NCBI GenBank assembly: GCA_011525785.1 | Contig: WYBT01000012.1 | Span: 62,001-126,000 of the forward strand | Direction: 5' to 3' | Source: Planctomycetaceae bacterium | GTDB taxonomy: Bacteria > Planctomycetota > UBA1135 > GCA-002686595 | Length of the DNA: 64,000 bases | Shown here: positions 25,657-34,069 of the stretch, one piece after another | Position numbering within the stretch: position 1 is the first letter of the stretch | Layout of the letters: the number at the start of each line of letters is the position of its first letter | The notes under the pieces: model-generated | Told to the model about the DNA's origin: nothing | The model's input: the letters and a program-made list of their open reading frames with translations, nothing else | Databases searched by the model: none | Position numbers and translations under genes: made by a program

Positions 25657-27972
25657 GTGAAGAAGCTGTTCCTGCTCGTGCTCCTGGTCGCCGCGCTGGC
25701 GGTGCTGTGGTGGCGGAGCGACAGCGGCAGCCCTCAGGCTTCGCCGCCGCCCGGAGAGCGCGAAATCGAATTCATCGCGCTCGAGCCCGAGCCCGAAGCG
25801 CTGGTTCAGCCGGGCCCGACGCGTGTCTCAGAGCCCCTCGCGCGGCCGCTGGCGCGTGTCCGCGGTCGCTGCGTCGATGCACGCGGTCGCCCGTTGGCAG
25901 GTGTCGAGCTCGAGTGCGCCTTCCCGCCCGCGCGCGCCACCAGCGATGACTCGGGGCGCTTCGAGCTGGAGCTCGAGCTGCTCGACGCCCAGGCGCAGCG
26001 CGCGGCCATCGTGGCGCGCGGCCGCGGCCTGGGAGTGCTGCGCACCGAGATCGAGCTCGAGGGCGGCGCGCAGACGACGCTCAGCGACTGGATGCTCACT
26101 CCCGCGGCCGTGTTGCGCGGCACGGTGCGCGACGCGGCGGGCGCTCCGCTCGCCGGAATCGAAGTGCGCTGCACGGCGGCGGAGTTCGCCTGCCCCGGCG
26201 CGTGCGCCACTCCGCGCGGGGCCGTGCTGTGCGCGACAACGACCGACGAGCGCGGCGCCTTCGAGCTCGACTCGGCGCCGGCGGGCGAATGGTGCGTGTG
26301 GGCCGGCGACTACGGCCGCACGCTGTGGGTCTCGACGCCGCGGCTCCAGGTGCGCGCGGGCGAGGTGCTCGACGGGCTCGAGCTGGTGACGCCGCTGGTC
26401 GCGCGCGAGAGCCTGCTGGGAGTGCGCGTCGTCGACCCGCGCGGCCAGCCCGTCGCCGGCGCGCAAATCCTCTACCGCTTCCACGACGCGACCCGCGGCG
26501 GCTCGGGCCTGGGCGAGGCCGACGAGTCGGGGCGTTGGATCCTGGCGGTCGCCCAGCGCGCGCCGCACACCGTTCTCGCACGCGATCCGCGCGGCCGCTT
26601 CCAGCCCACGGCGCTGGCCGCGCTCGCTCCCGGAGTGATCGACGTGCCGCTGATGCTGGGCCGGCCGCAGCGCGTCGAGTTGCGCGTCGTCGACGAGAAC
26701 GGCGCCGCGCAAGAGAGCTTCGCGCTGCGCCTCGCCGAGGCGACGAGCGAAGAACTCGCGCCGGGAGTGGCGGTGGATCCGCTGGTGCTCGTCGACGAGC
26801 CCGAGCGCGCGCGCCCCGGCGGCCGCGTGCTGCTCGATGCGCCCTCGTGCCCCTTCGAGCTCACGCTGCGCGCCGCGGGCGCGTTCGAGCTGCGGGCCGG
26901 CCCCTTCGCGGCCGAGCAACTGAGCGGCGGCATCGAGCTGGTGCTCAGGCGGCCGCCGGGAGTCACGGGCCAGGTGATCTCGAACGGGGCCGGGCTCGCC
27001 GGTGCGACCGTGAGCTTGCACGCCGCGGCGGCGGAGGGCGTGCGCTACGGCGACGCACTCGCAAGCGCGACAAGCGACGAGAACGGCGGCTTCGCGCTGC
27101 CCTGCGAACACAGCGGGAGCTTCTGGATCCGCGCGAGCGCGCTCGATCTGGCGGCGAGCGACCTTGGGCCGCTCGAGATCGATCCGAAGCTCGGCAGCCG
27201 CGGGAACGTCCTCGAGCTGACGCGCGGCGGCGCGATCAAGGGCGCCGCTCGGCCCGCGCACGGCGAGTCGGCGGCCGACGTCACAGTGACCGCGCGGCGC
27301 GGAGACGGCTTCGACCGCACGACGCGCACCGACGAGAGCGGCGCGTTCGAGTTCGACGCGCTCACTCCGGGCGCGTGGGTGCTCGAGCGCAGCGCGCCCC
27401 CCGCGACTTCGCCGCTCGCTTCGGCGCCGATGGCGGCCGTGCGCTGCGAAGTCACCGCCGGCGCCGTGACCCAGGTCGAGCTCCCCGCACCCGACGCGGG
27501 GCTGGCCGTGCTCAGCGGCGAGCTCGCCTTCGACGGAACCCCAGCCGTGGGCTGGAGCGCCGAAGTCGACGGACGCGTGGCGCGCACGAACGAGAACGGC
27601 GCGTTCGAGCTGGCGGCGCTCTTGCCGGGCCTGCGGCGCATCGTGTTGACCGCTCCCGCGCACGATGGTGCGAGCCTGCGCATCGAAGGCGAAGTGCTGC
27701 TGCGGATCGGCGCCAACCCGTGGCGGCTCGACCAGCGCACCGGGCGCATCCAGGGGCGGCTGAAGCAGGGCGCGAGCAGCGTGTCCGGGCCGCTGCGCTG
27801 GAGCTGGCGCGGCGACGGCGAGTGGAGCGCGAGCGGCGCGAGCCCGATCGACGCCTCGGGCGCGTTCACGATTCCCGCAGCGCCCGCCGGTCGCATCGAG
27901 CTGCGCGCGGGCGACGCGCCGCCGGTGCAGATCCTGCTCGACGCAACTGCGACCGTCGACATCGAGCTGTAG
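25657..27972 (+). CDS. Exported protein with about eight carboxypeptidase-regulatory-like repeats
   Basis: A 771-residue protein with GTG start. An N-terminal hydrophobic helix (KKLFLLVLLVAALAVLWW) acts as signal or anchor. The remainder is a chain of about eight beta-sandwich repeats of the CarboxypepD_reg type. Each opens with a G-x-V-x-D-x-x-G-x-P-L-A-G-like strand pair (GRCVDARGRPLAGVELEC, GTVRDAAGAPLAGIEVRC, GVRVVDPRGQPVAGAQI) and closes with D-E-x-G-x-F-x-L (DDSGRFELEL, DERGAFELDS, DESGAFEFDA, NENGAFELAAL). No catalytic residues are seen. It probably acts in the cell envelope as a structural or binding protein. It converges on the SDR gene with a 9-nt gap. Confidence 0.78.
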   Translation: MKKLFLLVLLVAALAVLWWRSDSGSPQASPPPGEREIEFIALEPEPEALVQPGPTRVSEPLARPLARVRGRCVDARGRPLAGVELECAFPPARATSDDSGRFELELELLDAQAQRAAIVARGRGLGVLRTEIELEGGAQTTLSDWMLTPAAVLRGTVRDAAGAPLAGIEVRCTAAEFACPGACATPRGAVLCATTTDERGAFELDSAPAGEWCVWAGDYGRTLWVSTPRLQVRAGEVLDGLELVTPLVARESLLGVRVVDPRGQPVAGAQILYRFHDATRGGSGLGEADESGRWILAVAQRAPHTVLARDPRGRFQPTALAALAPGVIDVPLMLGRPQRVELRVVDENGAAQESFALRLAEATSEELAPGVAVDPLVLVDEPERARPGGRVLLDAPSCPFELTLRAAGAFELRAGPFAAEQLSGGIELVLRRPPGVTGQVISNGAGLAGATVSLHAAAAEGVRYGDALASATSDENGGFALPCEHSGSFWIRASALDLAASDLGPLEIDPKLGSRGNVLELTRGGAIKGAARPAHGESAADVTVTARRGDGFDRTTRTDESGAFEFDALTPGAWVLERSAPPATSPLASAPMAAVRCEVTAGAVTQVELPAPDAGLAVLSGELAFDGTPAVGWSAEVDGRVARTNENGAFELAALLPGLRRIVLTAPAHDGASLRIEGEVLLRIGANPWRLDQRTGRIQGRLKQGASSVSGPLRWSWRGDGEWSASGASPIDASGAFTIPAAPAGRIELRAGDAPPVQILLDATATVDIEL

Positions 27973-27981
27973 GCGCGCGCC

Positions 27982-28764
27982 TCAGCTCATGAACGCGCCG
28001 CCGTTGATGTCGAGCGCCTGTCCGGTGACGCCGCGCGCGTCCGCGCTCGCCAGCCACGCGACCAGCCCGGCGACGTCCTCGGGCGCGCTCATGCGCCGCA
28101 GCGGCACGGCGCTCATCGCCATCTCGTAAGCCGCGTCGACCTCGACGCCCGCGGCCTTGGCGATGCCCGCAAGTCCTTCGCGCGCCATTTCCGTGTCGAC
28201 CCAGCCGGGACACACGGCGTTGACCTGCACGTCGCGCGGCGCGAGCTCGACCGCCAGCGCGCGCACCAACCCGAGCAGCCCGGCCTTCGACGCGCAGTAG
28301 CCCGTGTAGTCCGCGACACCGATGCGCGCGAGGATCGAGGCGATCACGATCATGTGGCGCGTGTGCGGACCGCTCGCGAGCACGCGCTCGGCCGCGCGCA
28401 GGCACCAGTACGTGCCGCTCAGGTTGGTCGCGACGAGATCCTCGAAGCGATCCTTGGGGCCGGGGCGATTGGGTCCGCCGATGCCGCTGTTCGCGATCAG
28501 CACGTCGAGCGGCCCGTGAGCTTGCGCGCAGGCCTCGAAGGCCGCGTCGACCTGCTTGCGCTTGCGGATGTCGACGCTCCAGCAGGCGACGCTCGCGCCG
28601 CGCTCGCGAGCGAGCTGCGCAGTCGCTTCCAGCCGCGCGAGGTCGCGCGCCATCAGCGACAGTCGCACGCCCTTCGCTGCCAAGCGCAAGGCGATGGCGC
28701 GGCCGATCCCCGTGCCCGCGCCGGTGACGACGACGTGGCGAGCGGCGAGCTTGCGCGAGGCCAT
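27982..28764 (-). CDS. Short-chain dehydrogenase/reductase
   Basis: A 260-residue classical SDR oxidoreductase. The NAD(P)-binding motif TGAGTGIG is at 14-21, the active-site serine is S143 and the catalytic pair Y156-x-x-x-K160 is in YCASK. The N-A-S/N-S-G motif (ANSG) and the C-terminal GQALDINGG are also present. Length and motifs are normal for FabG-like enzymes, but a specific substrate cannot be assigned. The ATG lies 2 nt after the trxB stop, so it is co-transcribed with trxB. Confidence 0.9.
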   Translation of the reverse strand: MASRKLAARHVVVTGAGTGIGRAIALRLAAKGVRLSLMARDLARLEATAQLARERGASVACWSVDIRKRKQVDAAFEACAQAHGPLDVLIANSGIGGPNRPGPKDRFEDLVATNLSGTYWCLRAAERVLASGPHTRHMIVIASILARIGVADYTGYCASKAGLLGLVRALAVELAPRDVQVNAVCPGWVDTEMAREGLAGIAKAAGVEVDAAYEMAMSAVPLRRMSAPEDVAGLVAWLASADARGVTGQALDINGGAFMS

Positions 28765-28766
28765 GC

Positions 28767-29702
28767 TCAGTGCGCGCCCTGGCGCTCGAGCCAGCGCTCG
28801 GCGTCGATCGCGGCCATGCAGCCCATGCCGGCTGCGGTCACTGCCTGGCGGTACACGCTGTCGCACACGTCGCCCGCGGCGAACACGCCCTCTACCGAGG
28901 TGTAGGTTCCGTCGTGGACCTTGAGATAGCCCACCGAGTCCATCTCGAGCAGTCCGGCGAACACGTCGGTGTTGGGCTTGTGGCCGATCGCGATGAACAC
29001 GCCCTCGGTCGGCACGACGCTGCGCACGCCGGTCACCGTGTCGAGCATGCGCACGCTCGCGAGCTTGCCCTTCTCGCCGGGCAGGAACTCCTCGATGGCC
29101 TTGTTCACCATCCACTCGATCTTGGGGTTGGCGCGCGCGCGATCGAGCATGATCTTCGAGGCGCGGAACTCGTCGCGGCGGTGCACGATCGTGACCTTCG
29201 AGCACATGCGCGTGAGGTAGTTGGCCTCCTCCATCGCCGTGTCGCCGCCGCCCACCACCATCACGCTCTTGTTCTTGAAGAACGAGCCGTCGCAGGTCGC
29301 GCAGGCGGACAGGCCGTGGCCCATCATCTTCTGCTCGCTCTCCAGCCCCAGATACTTGGCGCTGGCGCCCGTGCAGATGATCACCGCCTTGGCCTGATAC
29401 TCGTTGAAGTCGGTCCACAGCGTGAACGGACGCTTGGAGAAATCGACCTTGATCACCTGCTCGAAGATGATCTCGGTTCCAAAGCGCGAAGCCTGCGCCT
29501 TGAAGTCCTCCATCATCTTGGGCCCCTCGACGCCCTGTGGATAACCCGGGTAGTTCTCGACGTCGGTGGTGATCGTCAGCTGGCCGCCGGGCTGCATCCC
29601 CTCGAAGAGCAGCGGCTTCAAGTTGGCGCGCGCGGTGTAGATCGCGGCGGTGTACCCCGCGGGGCCGGAACCGATGATGATGACGTCGCGGACTTGGGTC
29701 AT
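28767..29702 (-). CDS. trxB: Thioredoxin-disulfide reductase
   Basis: A 311-residue flavoprotein that reduces thioredoxin with NADPH. FAD binding is at IIIGSGPAGYTAA, the redox-active disulfide is C134-A-T-C137 (SACATCDG), the NADPH site is VVGGGDTAMEEA, and the second FAD motif is GVFAAGDVCD. It matches the low-molecular-weight TrxB family along its full length. It is the first gene of a two-gene unit with the SDR gene and is divergent from the inositol-phosphatase-fold gene, with 99 nt between the starts. Confidence 0.97.
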   Translation of the reverse strand: MTQVRDVIIIGSGPAGYTAAIYTARANLKPLLFEGMQPGGQLTITTDVENYPGYPQGVEGPKMMEDFKAQASRFGTEIIFEQVIKVDFSKRPFTLWTDFNEYQAKAVIICTGASAKYLGLESEQKMMGHGLSACATCDGSFFKNKSVMVVGGGDTAMEEANYLTRMCSKVTIVHRRDEFRASKIMLDRARANPKIEWMVNKAIEEFLPGEKGKLASVRMLDTVTGVRSVVPTEGVFIAIGHKPNTDVFAGLLEMDSVGYLKVHDGTYTSVEGVFAAGDVCDSVYRQAVTAAGMGCMAAIDAERWLERQGAH

Positions 29703-29788
29703 GTCGCGTGGCTTGGCTCGTGAACGGTCGCGCGGCGCGCGGGGGCTTGGATGCGCTCGAAGCCGTCTGGGTTTCGAGCCGAGCGGCG

Positions 29789-29794
29789 TATCTT
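29789..29794 (+). promoter_or_regulatory. Possible -10 for near-leaderless transcript
   Basis: TATCTT lies only 7 nt before the ATG at 29802. If it is the -10, the mRNA would be nearly leaderless. Confidence 0.25.
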
Positions 29795-29801
29795 AGGCGC
29801 C

Positions 29802-30824
29802 ATGCCGGCCCCGATCGAGCGCGAGTGGAGCGAGCGGCTCGTGCAGTTGTGCGCTCGCATTCGCGCCGCCACGCGCGCCGCGCTCGAACCCGCCGGCGCC
29901 AGCGGTGAGCTCGCACCGCTGGCCCGCGCCGTGCGCCAGGGCGCGGGCGACGTGACCTACGCCATCGACGAGCTGGTGGAGCACGCGATCCTCGAGTGGC
30001 TCGAGGAAACCGCCGCGCAACGACCGCTCTCGCTCTTGACCGAGGACAGCGGCTGGATGCACCGCGGTCCAGGCCCGCACGGAGCGCGCGAGCTCGCGGG
30101 CTTCGACCACGGCGGCCCGCGCATCGCGCTCGACCCCATCGACGGCACGCGCAACCTGATGGCCGACATGCGCTCGGCCTGGACCGTCGTGTCCTTCGCG
30201 CCCGCCGGCCCGCGCGAGCCGCGCCTGGCGGACCTGTCGCTGGGCATCGTGGCCGAGCTGCCCGACTCGCGCGCCGCGCGCTTCCGCGTGCTCAGCGCCA
30301 GCGGCTCGCAGCCGGCGCGCCTCGAGCTGCGCGAGCTGTCGAGCGACGCACTGGTGAGCGCACGCGAGCTGCGCGCCGATGCGCAAGCGCGCGTGGACCA
30401 CGGCTACTTCCCCTTCTTTCGCTACGCGCCGGATCAGCGGCCCGCGCTGGCGCACATCGAGGCCGAGTTCTTCGCGCGCCTGGAGCGCCACGAGGGCGCC
30501 GACCTGCGCCACGTCTTCGACGATCAGTACATCTCCAACGCGGGGCAGCTCGTGCAGCTCGCGCTCGGGACCTACCGCTCGATCTGCGACGTGCGCGGCT
30601 GGCTGGCCGCGCGTCAGGGCGCGAAGGTGATCACCTCCAAGCCCTACGACGTCGCCGGCGCGATCTTCGTCGCGCGCGCTGCGGGCTGCGTGCTCGAGGG
30701 ACCGCTCGGCGCCGCGCTCGACTTCCCGCTCGACGTCGTCACGCCGGTCGACTTCGTCGGCTTTGCGAATCCACCGACGGCGGCGCGCCTGCGGCCGCAC
30801 CTCGACGCCGCGCTGCGCGCGTGA
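29802..30824 (+). CDS. Inositol monophosphatase-fold phosphatase
   Basis: A protein of about 340 residues in the FIG superfamily of Mg-dependent, Li-sensitive phosphatases. The metal-binding acid is E81 (LLTEDSG) and the core motif is DPIDGTRN (D111, D114). The second metal site near the C-terminus reads SKPYDVAGAIFVARAAGCVLEG, in place of the usual W-D-x-A-A-G. It is longer than typical IMPases (about 260 residues) because of an insertion at about 150-250. The substrate could be inositol phosphate, fructose bisphosphate or a nucleotide such as PAP. The start was chosen at the second ATG, which removes an arginine-rich leader. It converges on the SGNH-like gene with a 3-nt gap. Confidence 0.85.
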   Translation: MPAPIEREWSERLVQLCARIRAATRAALEPAGASGELAPLARAVRQGAGDVTYAIDELVEHAILEWLEETAAQRPLSLLTEDSGWMHRGPGPHGARELAGFDHGGPRIALDPIDGTRNLMADMRSAWTVVSFAPAGPREPRLADLSLGIVAELPDSRAARFRVLSASGSQPARLELRELSSDALVSARELRADAQARVDHGYFPFFRYAPDQRPALAHIEAEFFARLERHEGADLRHVFDDQYISNAGQLVQLALGTYRSICDVRGWLAARQGAKVITSKPYDVAGAIFVARAAGCVLEGPLGAALDFPLDVVTPVDFVGFANPPTAARLRPHLDAALRA

Positions 30825-30827
30825 GCT

Positions 30828-31949
30828 TCACTTGCCGGGCGCAGCCAGGCGCTCGGCCACGAAGCGGCTGAGGTGCGTCGCGCCCTCGACGCTGAGGTGT
30901 CCGACGTCCTGGAAGCTCTCTTCGCGGTACAGCACGGCCTTGTCGGGCTCGAGCAGCTCGCCGAGCTCGCAGTAGAACGCGACCTGCGCGGGGCTGAGCG
31001 GCCGGCCGCGGAAGTTGGGCAGCTCGAGGAAGATCAGGCGCATGCCGTGGCGCTCGGCGAGCCGCCGCATCTCGAGCGCGTACAGGCGCGCCGCGCGCGA
31101 GATCGACTCGTCGGCGAACTCGTCGCGCTGGTCAGGGTTCCAAGTCAGCGCGATGGACTCTTCGTACGGGGCCTGGGCCGCGCGCCGCAGCACCGTCTGT
31201 TTGCCCGCCAGACCTTCAGCCGAGTCCGGCGCGATGCGACAGAAGCCGCGCTCGTCGACCTGTTGCCGCACGCTGGGCGCGAGCGAGGGGTCGCCGGGCT
31301 TGAAGTACAGCGACTCGCCGCGCGTGAGCGCGAAGTTGAAGGCCGCGCGCACGCTGTCCTCCGGCCCGCGGCCGAGCGAGTCGAGCGCCAGCTCCAGGTG
31401 CATGGCGAAGCGGTCGAGCGCCGCAAACGCGCCCCAGGGGTCGATCAGCGCGGGCGAGCGCAGCCGGCGCCCCATCTCCTGCGCGTCGCGATAGCGATGC
31501 GGCCGCTCGCGCACCACGCGCCAGCAATCGGCGGCGTTCATGAAGCGCGGCAGCATCTGGTGCATGTAGCCCACCAGATCGCTGGTGACGCCGACCTCGA
31601 CGACCACCGCGCGCGGCGCAGCGTGCGTGTCGAGCCAGCGCTCGAGCTCGAGGAACCCGATGTGGCGCCCGGCGCCGAACGGCGCGAGGTTGAGCGCGCG
31701 CCAGCTCTCGCCGCTGAGTTCCTTCGCCCGCGCCTCGAACTCCGCCGGGAGCACTCCGCGCGCCGTCGCCGAACTGCCCAGGAACAGCACGTCGGCCGGC
31801 GTCGGATCGCGCATCAGCTCGCGGATGGTTGCGTCGCGCGCGTCGGTGACCAGCCCGAACTGCTCGCGCTGCGCCACGAAGTAGGCCAGCGCGCACAGCG
31901 CCACGTACATGAGGCCGACGCGCGCGGATTTCGAAGAGAGGAACGACAC
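30828..31949 (-). CDS. SGNH-like membrane-anchored protein (MBOAT partner)
   Basis: A 373-residue protein with an N-terminal membrane helix (about 9-26, ARVGLMYVALCALAYFVA) and an extracytoplasmic domain. An SGNH/GDSL-like motif FLGSSATARG (serine 59 or 60) lies near the start, and a D-x-x-H pair (D348, H351 in DVGHLS) lies near the end, matching the catalytic triad layout of DUF1574/AlgX-type proteins. It follows the MBOAT gene after 5 nt, so the two probably acylate an exported polysaccharide or glycolipid: the MBOAT passes the acyl group across the membrane and this protein completes the transfer. GTG start. Confidence 0.72.
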   Translation of the reverse strand: MSFLSSKSARVGLMYVALCALAYFVAQREQFGLVTDARDATIRELMRDPTPADVLFLGSSATARGVLPAEFEARAKELSGESWRALNLAPFGAGRHIGFLELERWLDTHAAPRAVVVEVGVTSDLVGYMHQMLPRFMNAADCWRVVRERPHRYRDAQEMGRRLRSPALIDPWGAFAALDRFAMHLELALDSLGRGPEDSVRAAFNFALTRGESLYFKPGDPSLAPSVRQQVDERGFCRIAPDSAEGLAGKQTVLRRAAQAPYEESIALTWNPDQRDEFADESISRAARLYALEMRRLAERHGMRLIFLELPNFRGRPLSPAQVAFYCELGELLEPDKAVLYREESFQDVGHLSVEGATHLSRFVAERLAAPGK

Positions 31950-31954
31950 GGCGC

Positions 31955-33403
31955 TCAGAACTGGAAGTAGAGGAACGGCGCCTTGGCGTAGGACAGCGCG
32001 GCGAGCACGCCGGTGGCGATCAGCAGCACGCCGGCCTGCGCGAACGCGGGCGAGGCGCGCCACAGTTCGGCCCCGCGCTCGTGGATCCACTCGCGCGGCG
32101 TGAAATGGATCAGCGCCGCCGCGGCGAGCGCGGACAGACCGAGCGTGGACAGGCCCGGCGCCGCGCTCCACTGCGTCGCGAGGACGCTCAGCATCTCGAG
32201 CGCGCCCTCGAAGCCCCGATTGCCTTCGGCGACCGTCCCGTTGCGGAAGAACAGCATCGACAGGGCCACGAGCTGGAACACCCACGCGCGGCGCGCCACG
32301 CGCTCCCACAGGGGGCGCGCCGCGAGCTCCGCCCTCGACTTCTGCACGCGCCAGGCGACGCCGACGAACGTGAACACGCCGTGCATCACGCCCCACAAGA
32401 CGTAGTTCCAGCCCGCGCCGTGCCACAGGCCGGTGAGGAACATCGTCGTCATCAGGTTGCGGAAGAACGCCAGCCGGTTCGCGCCGCGTCCTCCCAGCGG
32501 AACGAACACGTAGTCGCGGAACCAGGTCGACAGCGACATGTGCCAGCGCCGCCAGAACTCGCTGATCGACTGGGCCAGGAAGGGCCGGTCGAAGTTCTGC
32601 GGCAGCGCGAACCCCAGACAGGCCGAGGCGCCGATGGCGATGTCCGAATAGGCCGAGAAATCCAGGTAGAACTGGAACAGCGCGGCCCACACGCCGAGCA
32701 GCACGCCCCAGGCGCCGTGCTCGGCGGGCGCGGCGAAGATCGGATCGACCAGCTCGAGCCCGATGGTGTCGGCGAGCAGCACCTTCTTCGACAGGCCGCA
32801 CAGCATCAGGAACAGCCCGCGCGAGACGCGCGCGTCGTCGTAGCGCGGCGGCGCGTCGAGCTGCGGCAGGAAGTCGGCGGCGCGCACGATCGGGCCGGCG
32901 ACGAGCTGCGGGAAGAACGACACGAACAGCGCGAAGTCCAGGAAGGTGCGCGCGGGGCGCAGCTCGCCGCGGTAGATGTCGATCGTGTAGGAGAGCGTCT
33001 GGAAGGTGTAGAACGAGATGCCGGCGGGCAGCACGATCTCCCACGGCGTGAACTCGGCCAGCGTCTGCAATCCCAGCCGGGTGCAGGCCGCGGCGACGTT
33101 CTCCGCGAAGAAGTTGAAGTACTTGAAGAACCCCAGCAGGCCGAGGTTGCCGGCCAGCGAGACTCCCAGCCAGGCCTTGCGCACGCGCGGCGACGAACTC
33201 GCGGCGATGCGCGCGCCGCAGATCCAGTCGAGCACGCTGGAGAGCGCGATCAACGCGATGAACTTCGCGTTCCAGCTCATGTAGAACAGGCAACTGCCCG
33301 CCAGGAGCCAGCCCAGCCGCGCGCCGCGCCAGCGCGCCAGCAGCCAGTAGCCGTAGAACGCTGCGAGGAAGAAGAAGACGAACTCGGTCGAGTTGAAGCT
33401 CAT
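31955..33403 (-). CDS. MBOAT-family membrane O-acyltransferase (AlgI-like)
   Basis: A 482-residue polytopic inner-membrane enzyme. It has about ten hydrophobic segments and the family hallmarks GISFYTFQTLSYTIDIYRGE, FPQLVAGPIVR, FWRRWHMSLSTWFRDYV (283-299), and the active-site region TGLWHGAGWNYVLWGVMHG with histidines 328 and 341. AlgI-type enzymes acetylate alginate or other exported glycans from an acyl donor in the cytoplasm. It is co-encoded with the SGNH-like protein downstream. The 82-nt gap upstream leaves open whether it belongs to the preceding run of genes. The glycan substrate is not identifiable. Confidence 0.93.
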   Translation of the reverse strand: MSFNSTEFVFFFLAAFYGYWLLARWRGARLGWLLAGSCLFYMSWNAKFIALIALSSVLDWICGARIAASSSPRVRKAWLGVSLAGNLGLLGFFKYFNFFAENVAAACTRLGLQTLAEFTPWEIVLPAGISFYTFQTLSYTIDIYRGELRPARTFLDFALFVSFFPQLVAGPIVRAADFLPQLDAPPRYDDARVSRGLFLMLCGLSKKVLLADTIGLELVDPIFAAPAEHGAWGVLLGVWAALFQFYLDFSAYSDIAIGASACLGFALPQNFDRPFLAQSISEFWRRWHMSLSTWFRDYVFVPLGGRGANRLAFFRNLMTTMFLTGLWHGAGWNYVLWGVMHGVFTFVGVAWRVQKSRAELAARPLWERVARRAWVFQLVALSMLFFRNGTVAEGNRGFEGALEMLSVLATQWSAAPGLSTLGLSALAAAALIHFTPREWIHERGAELWRASPAFAQAGVLLIATGVLAALSYAKAPFLYFQF

Positions 33404-33485
33404 CTCGTCGCGCCGCTGGCGATTGTGGCGCTGGCGAGCGCTGGTGTCGAACCCGCGAGGCGCCCTCGACGCGTTCGCACCCCGC

Positions 33486-34061
33486 TCAAGCCCAGCGCTC
33501 TTCGCGCCACGGATCGGCGCCCCAGTGAGCGCCGCGCGACTCCCAGAAGCCCTGGCGCGCTTCGGCGCAGACCTCGACCCGCACCAGCCACTTCACGCTC
33601 TTGAAGCCGTACTTGGCCGGCGCGACCAGTCGCGCTGGCGCGCCGTGTTCGGTCGTGAGGGCCGCCCCGTCCAACGCGGTCGCGACCAGCACATCGGGCG
33701 CGAGCGCCTCTTCCAGCGTGAGGCTGGCTTCGTAGCCGCGGCCGTCGCTGAACAGCACGTGCCGCGCGGTCGCCGCTGGCCGCGCCAGCGCGAGGAGGTC
33801 CGCCAGACGCACGCCGCGCCACCGCAGGCCACGCACGCTCCAGCCGATGGCGGCGTGGAAGTCGGCCTCGATCTCGGTGGTCGAGCGCTCGCGCAGTTCG
33901 GCCGCGCCGAACACGCGCGGAGCGCCGAGTTCCCCGGTCAAGTTCAGACGGTAGCCGGCCGGGTCGAGCTGCGGCGCCTCGCCGATGTGCTGCACGGGCA
34001 GCCGCTCCACGGCGTGCTGCCCTGGCGGCAAGGGCGAGAGGATGCGGCGGCGCTCGAGCAT
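33486..34061 (-). CDS. Molybdopterin-binding-domain protein lacking the Mo-ligand cysteine
   Basis: A 191-residue single-domain protein of the sulfite-oxidase/MsrP molybdopterin fold. It contains the family patterns GELGAPRVFGAAELRER, GWSVRGLRWRGVRLADLL, DGRGYEASLTLEEAL, LTTEHGAPARLVAP and KYGFKSVKWLVRVEV. In functional members the segment before G-W-S reads D-F-H-C-V-T, whose cysteine binds molybdenum; here it reads DFHAAIGWS, alanine at 70 and 71. No signal peptide. It may be a catalytically dead binding module. It lies 8 nt after the histidine kinase stop, so it might be a sensory or accessory partner of it. Confidence 0.75.
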   Translation of the reverse strand: MLERRRILSPLPPGQHAVERLPVQHIGEAPQLDPAGYRLNLTGELGAPRVFGAAELRERSTTEIEADFHAAIGWSVRGLRWRGVRLADLLALARPAATARHVLFSDGRGYEASLTLEEALAPDVLVATALDGAALTTEHGAPARLVAPAKYGFKSVKWLVRVEVCAEARQGFWESRGAHWGADPWREERWA

Positions 34062-34069
34062 GCGCTTCG

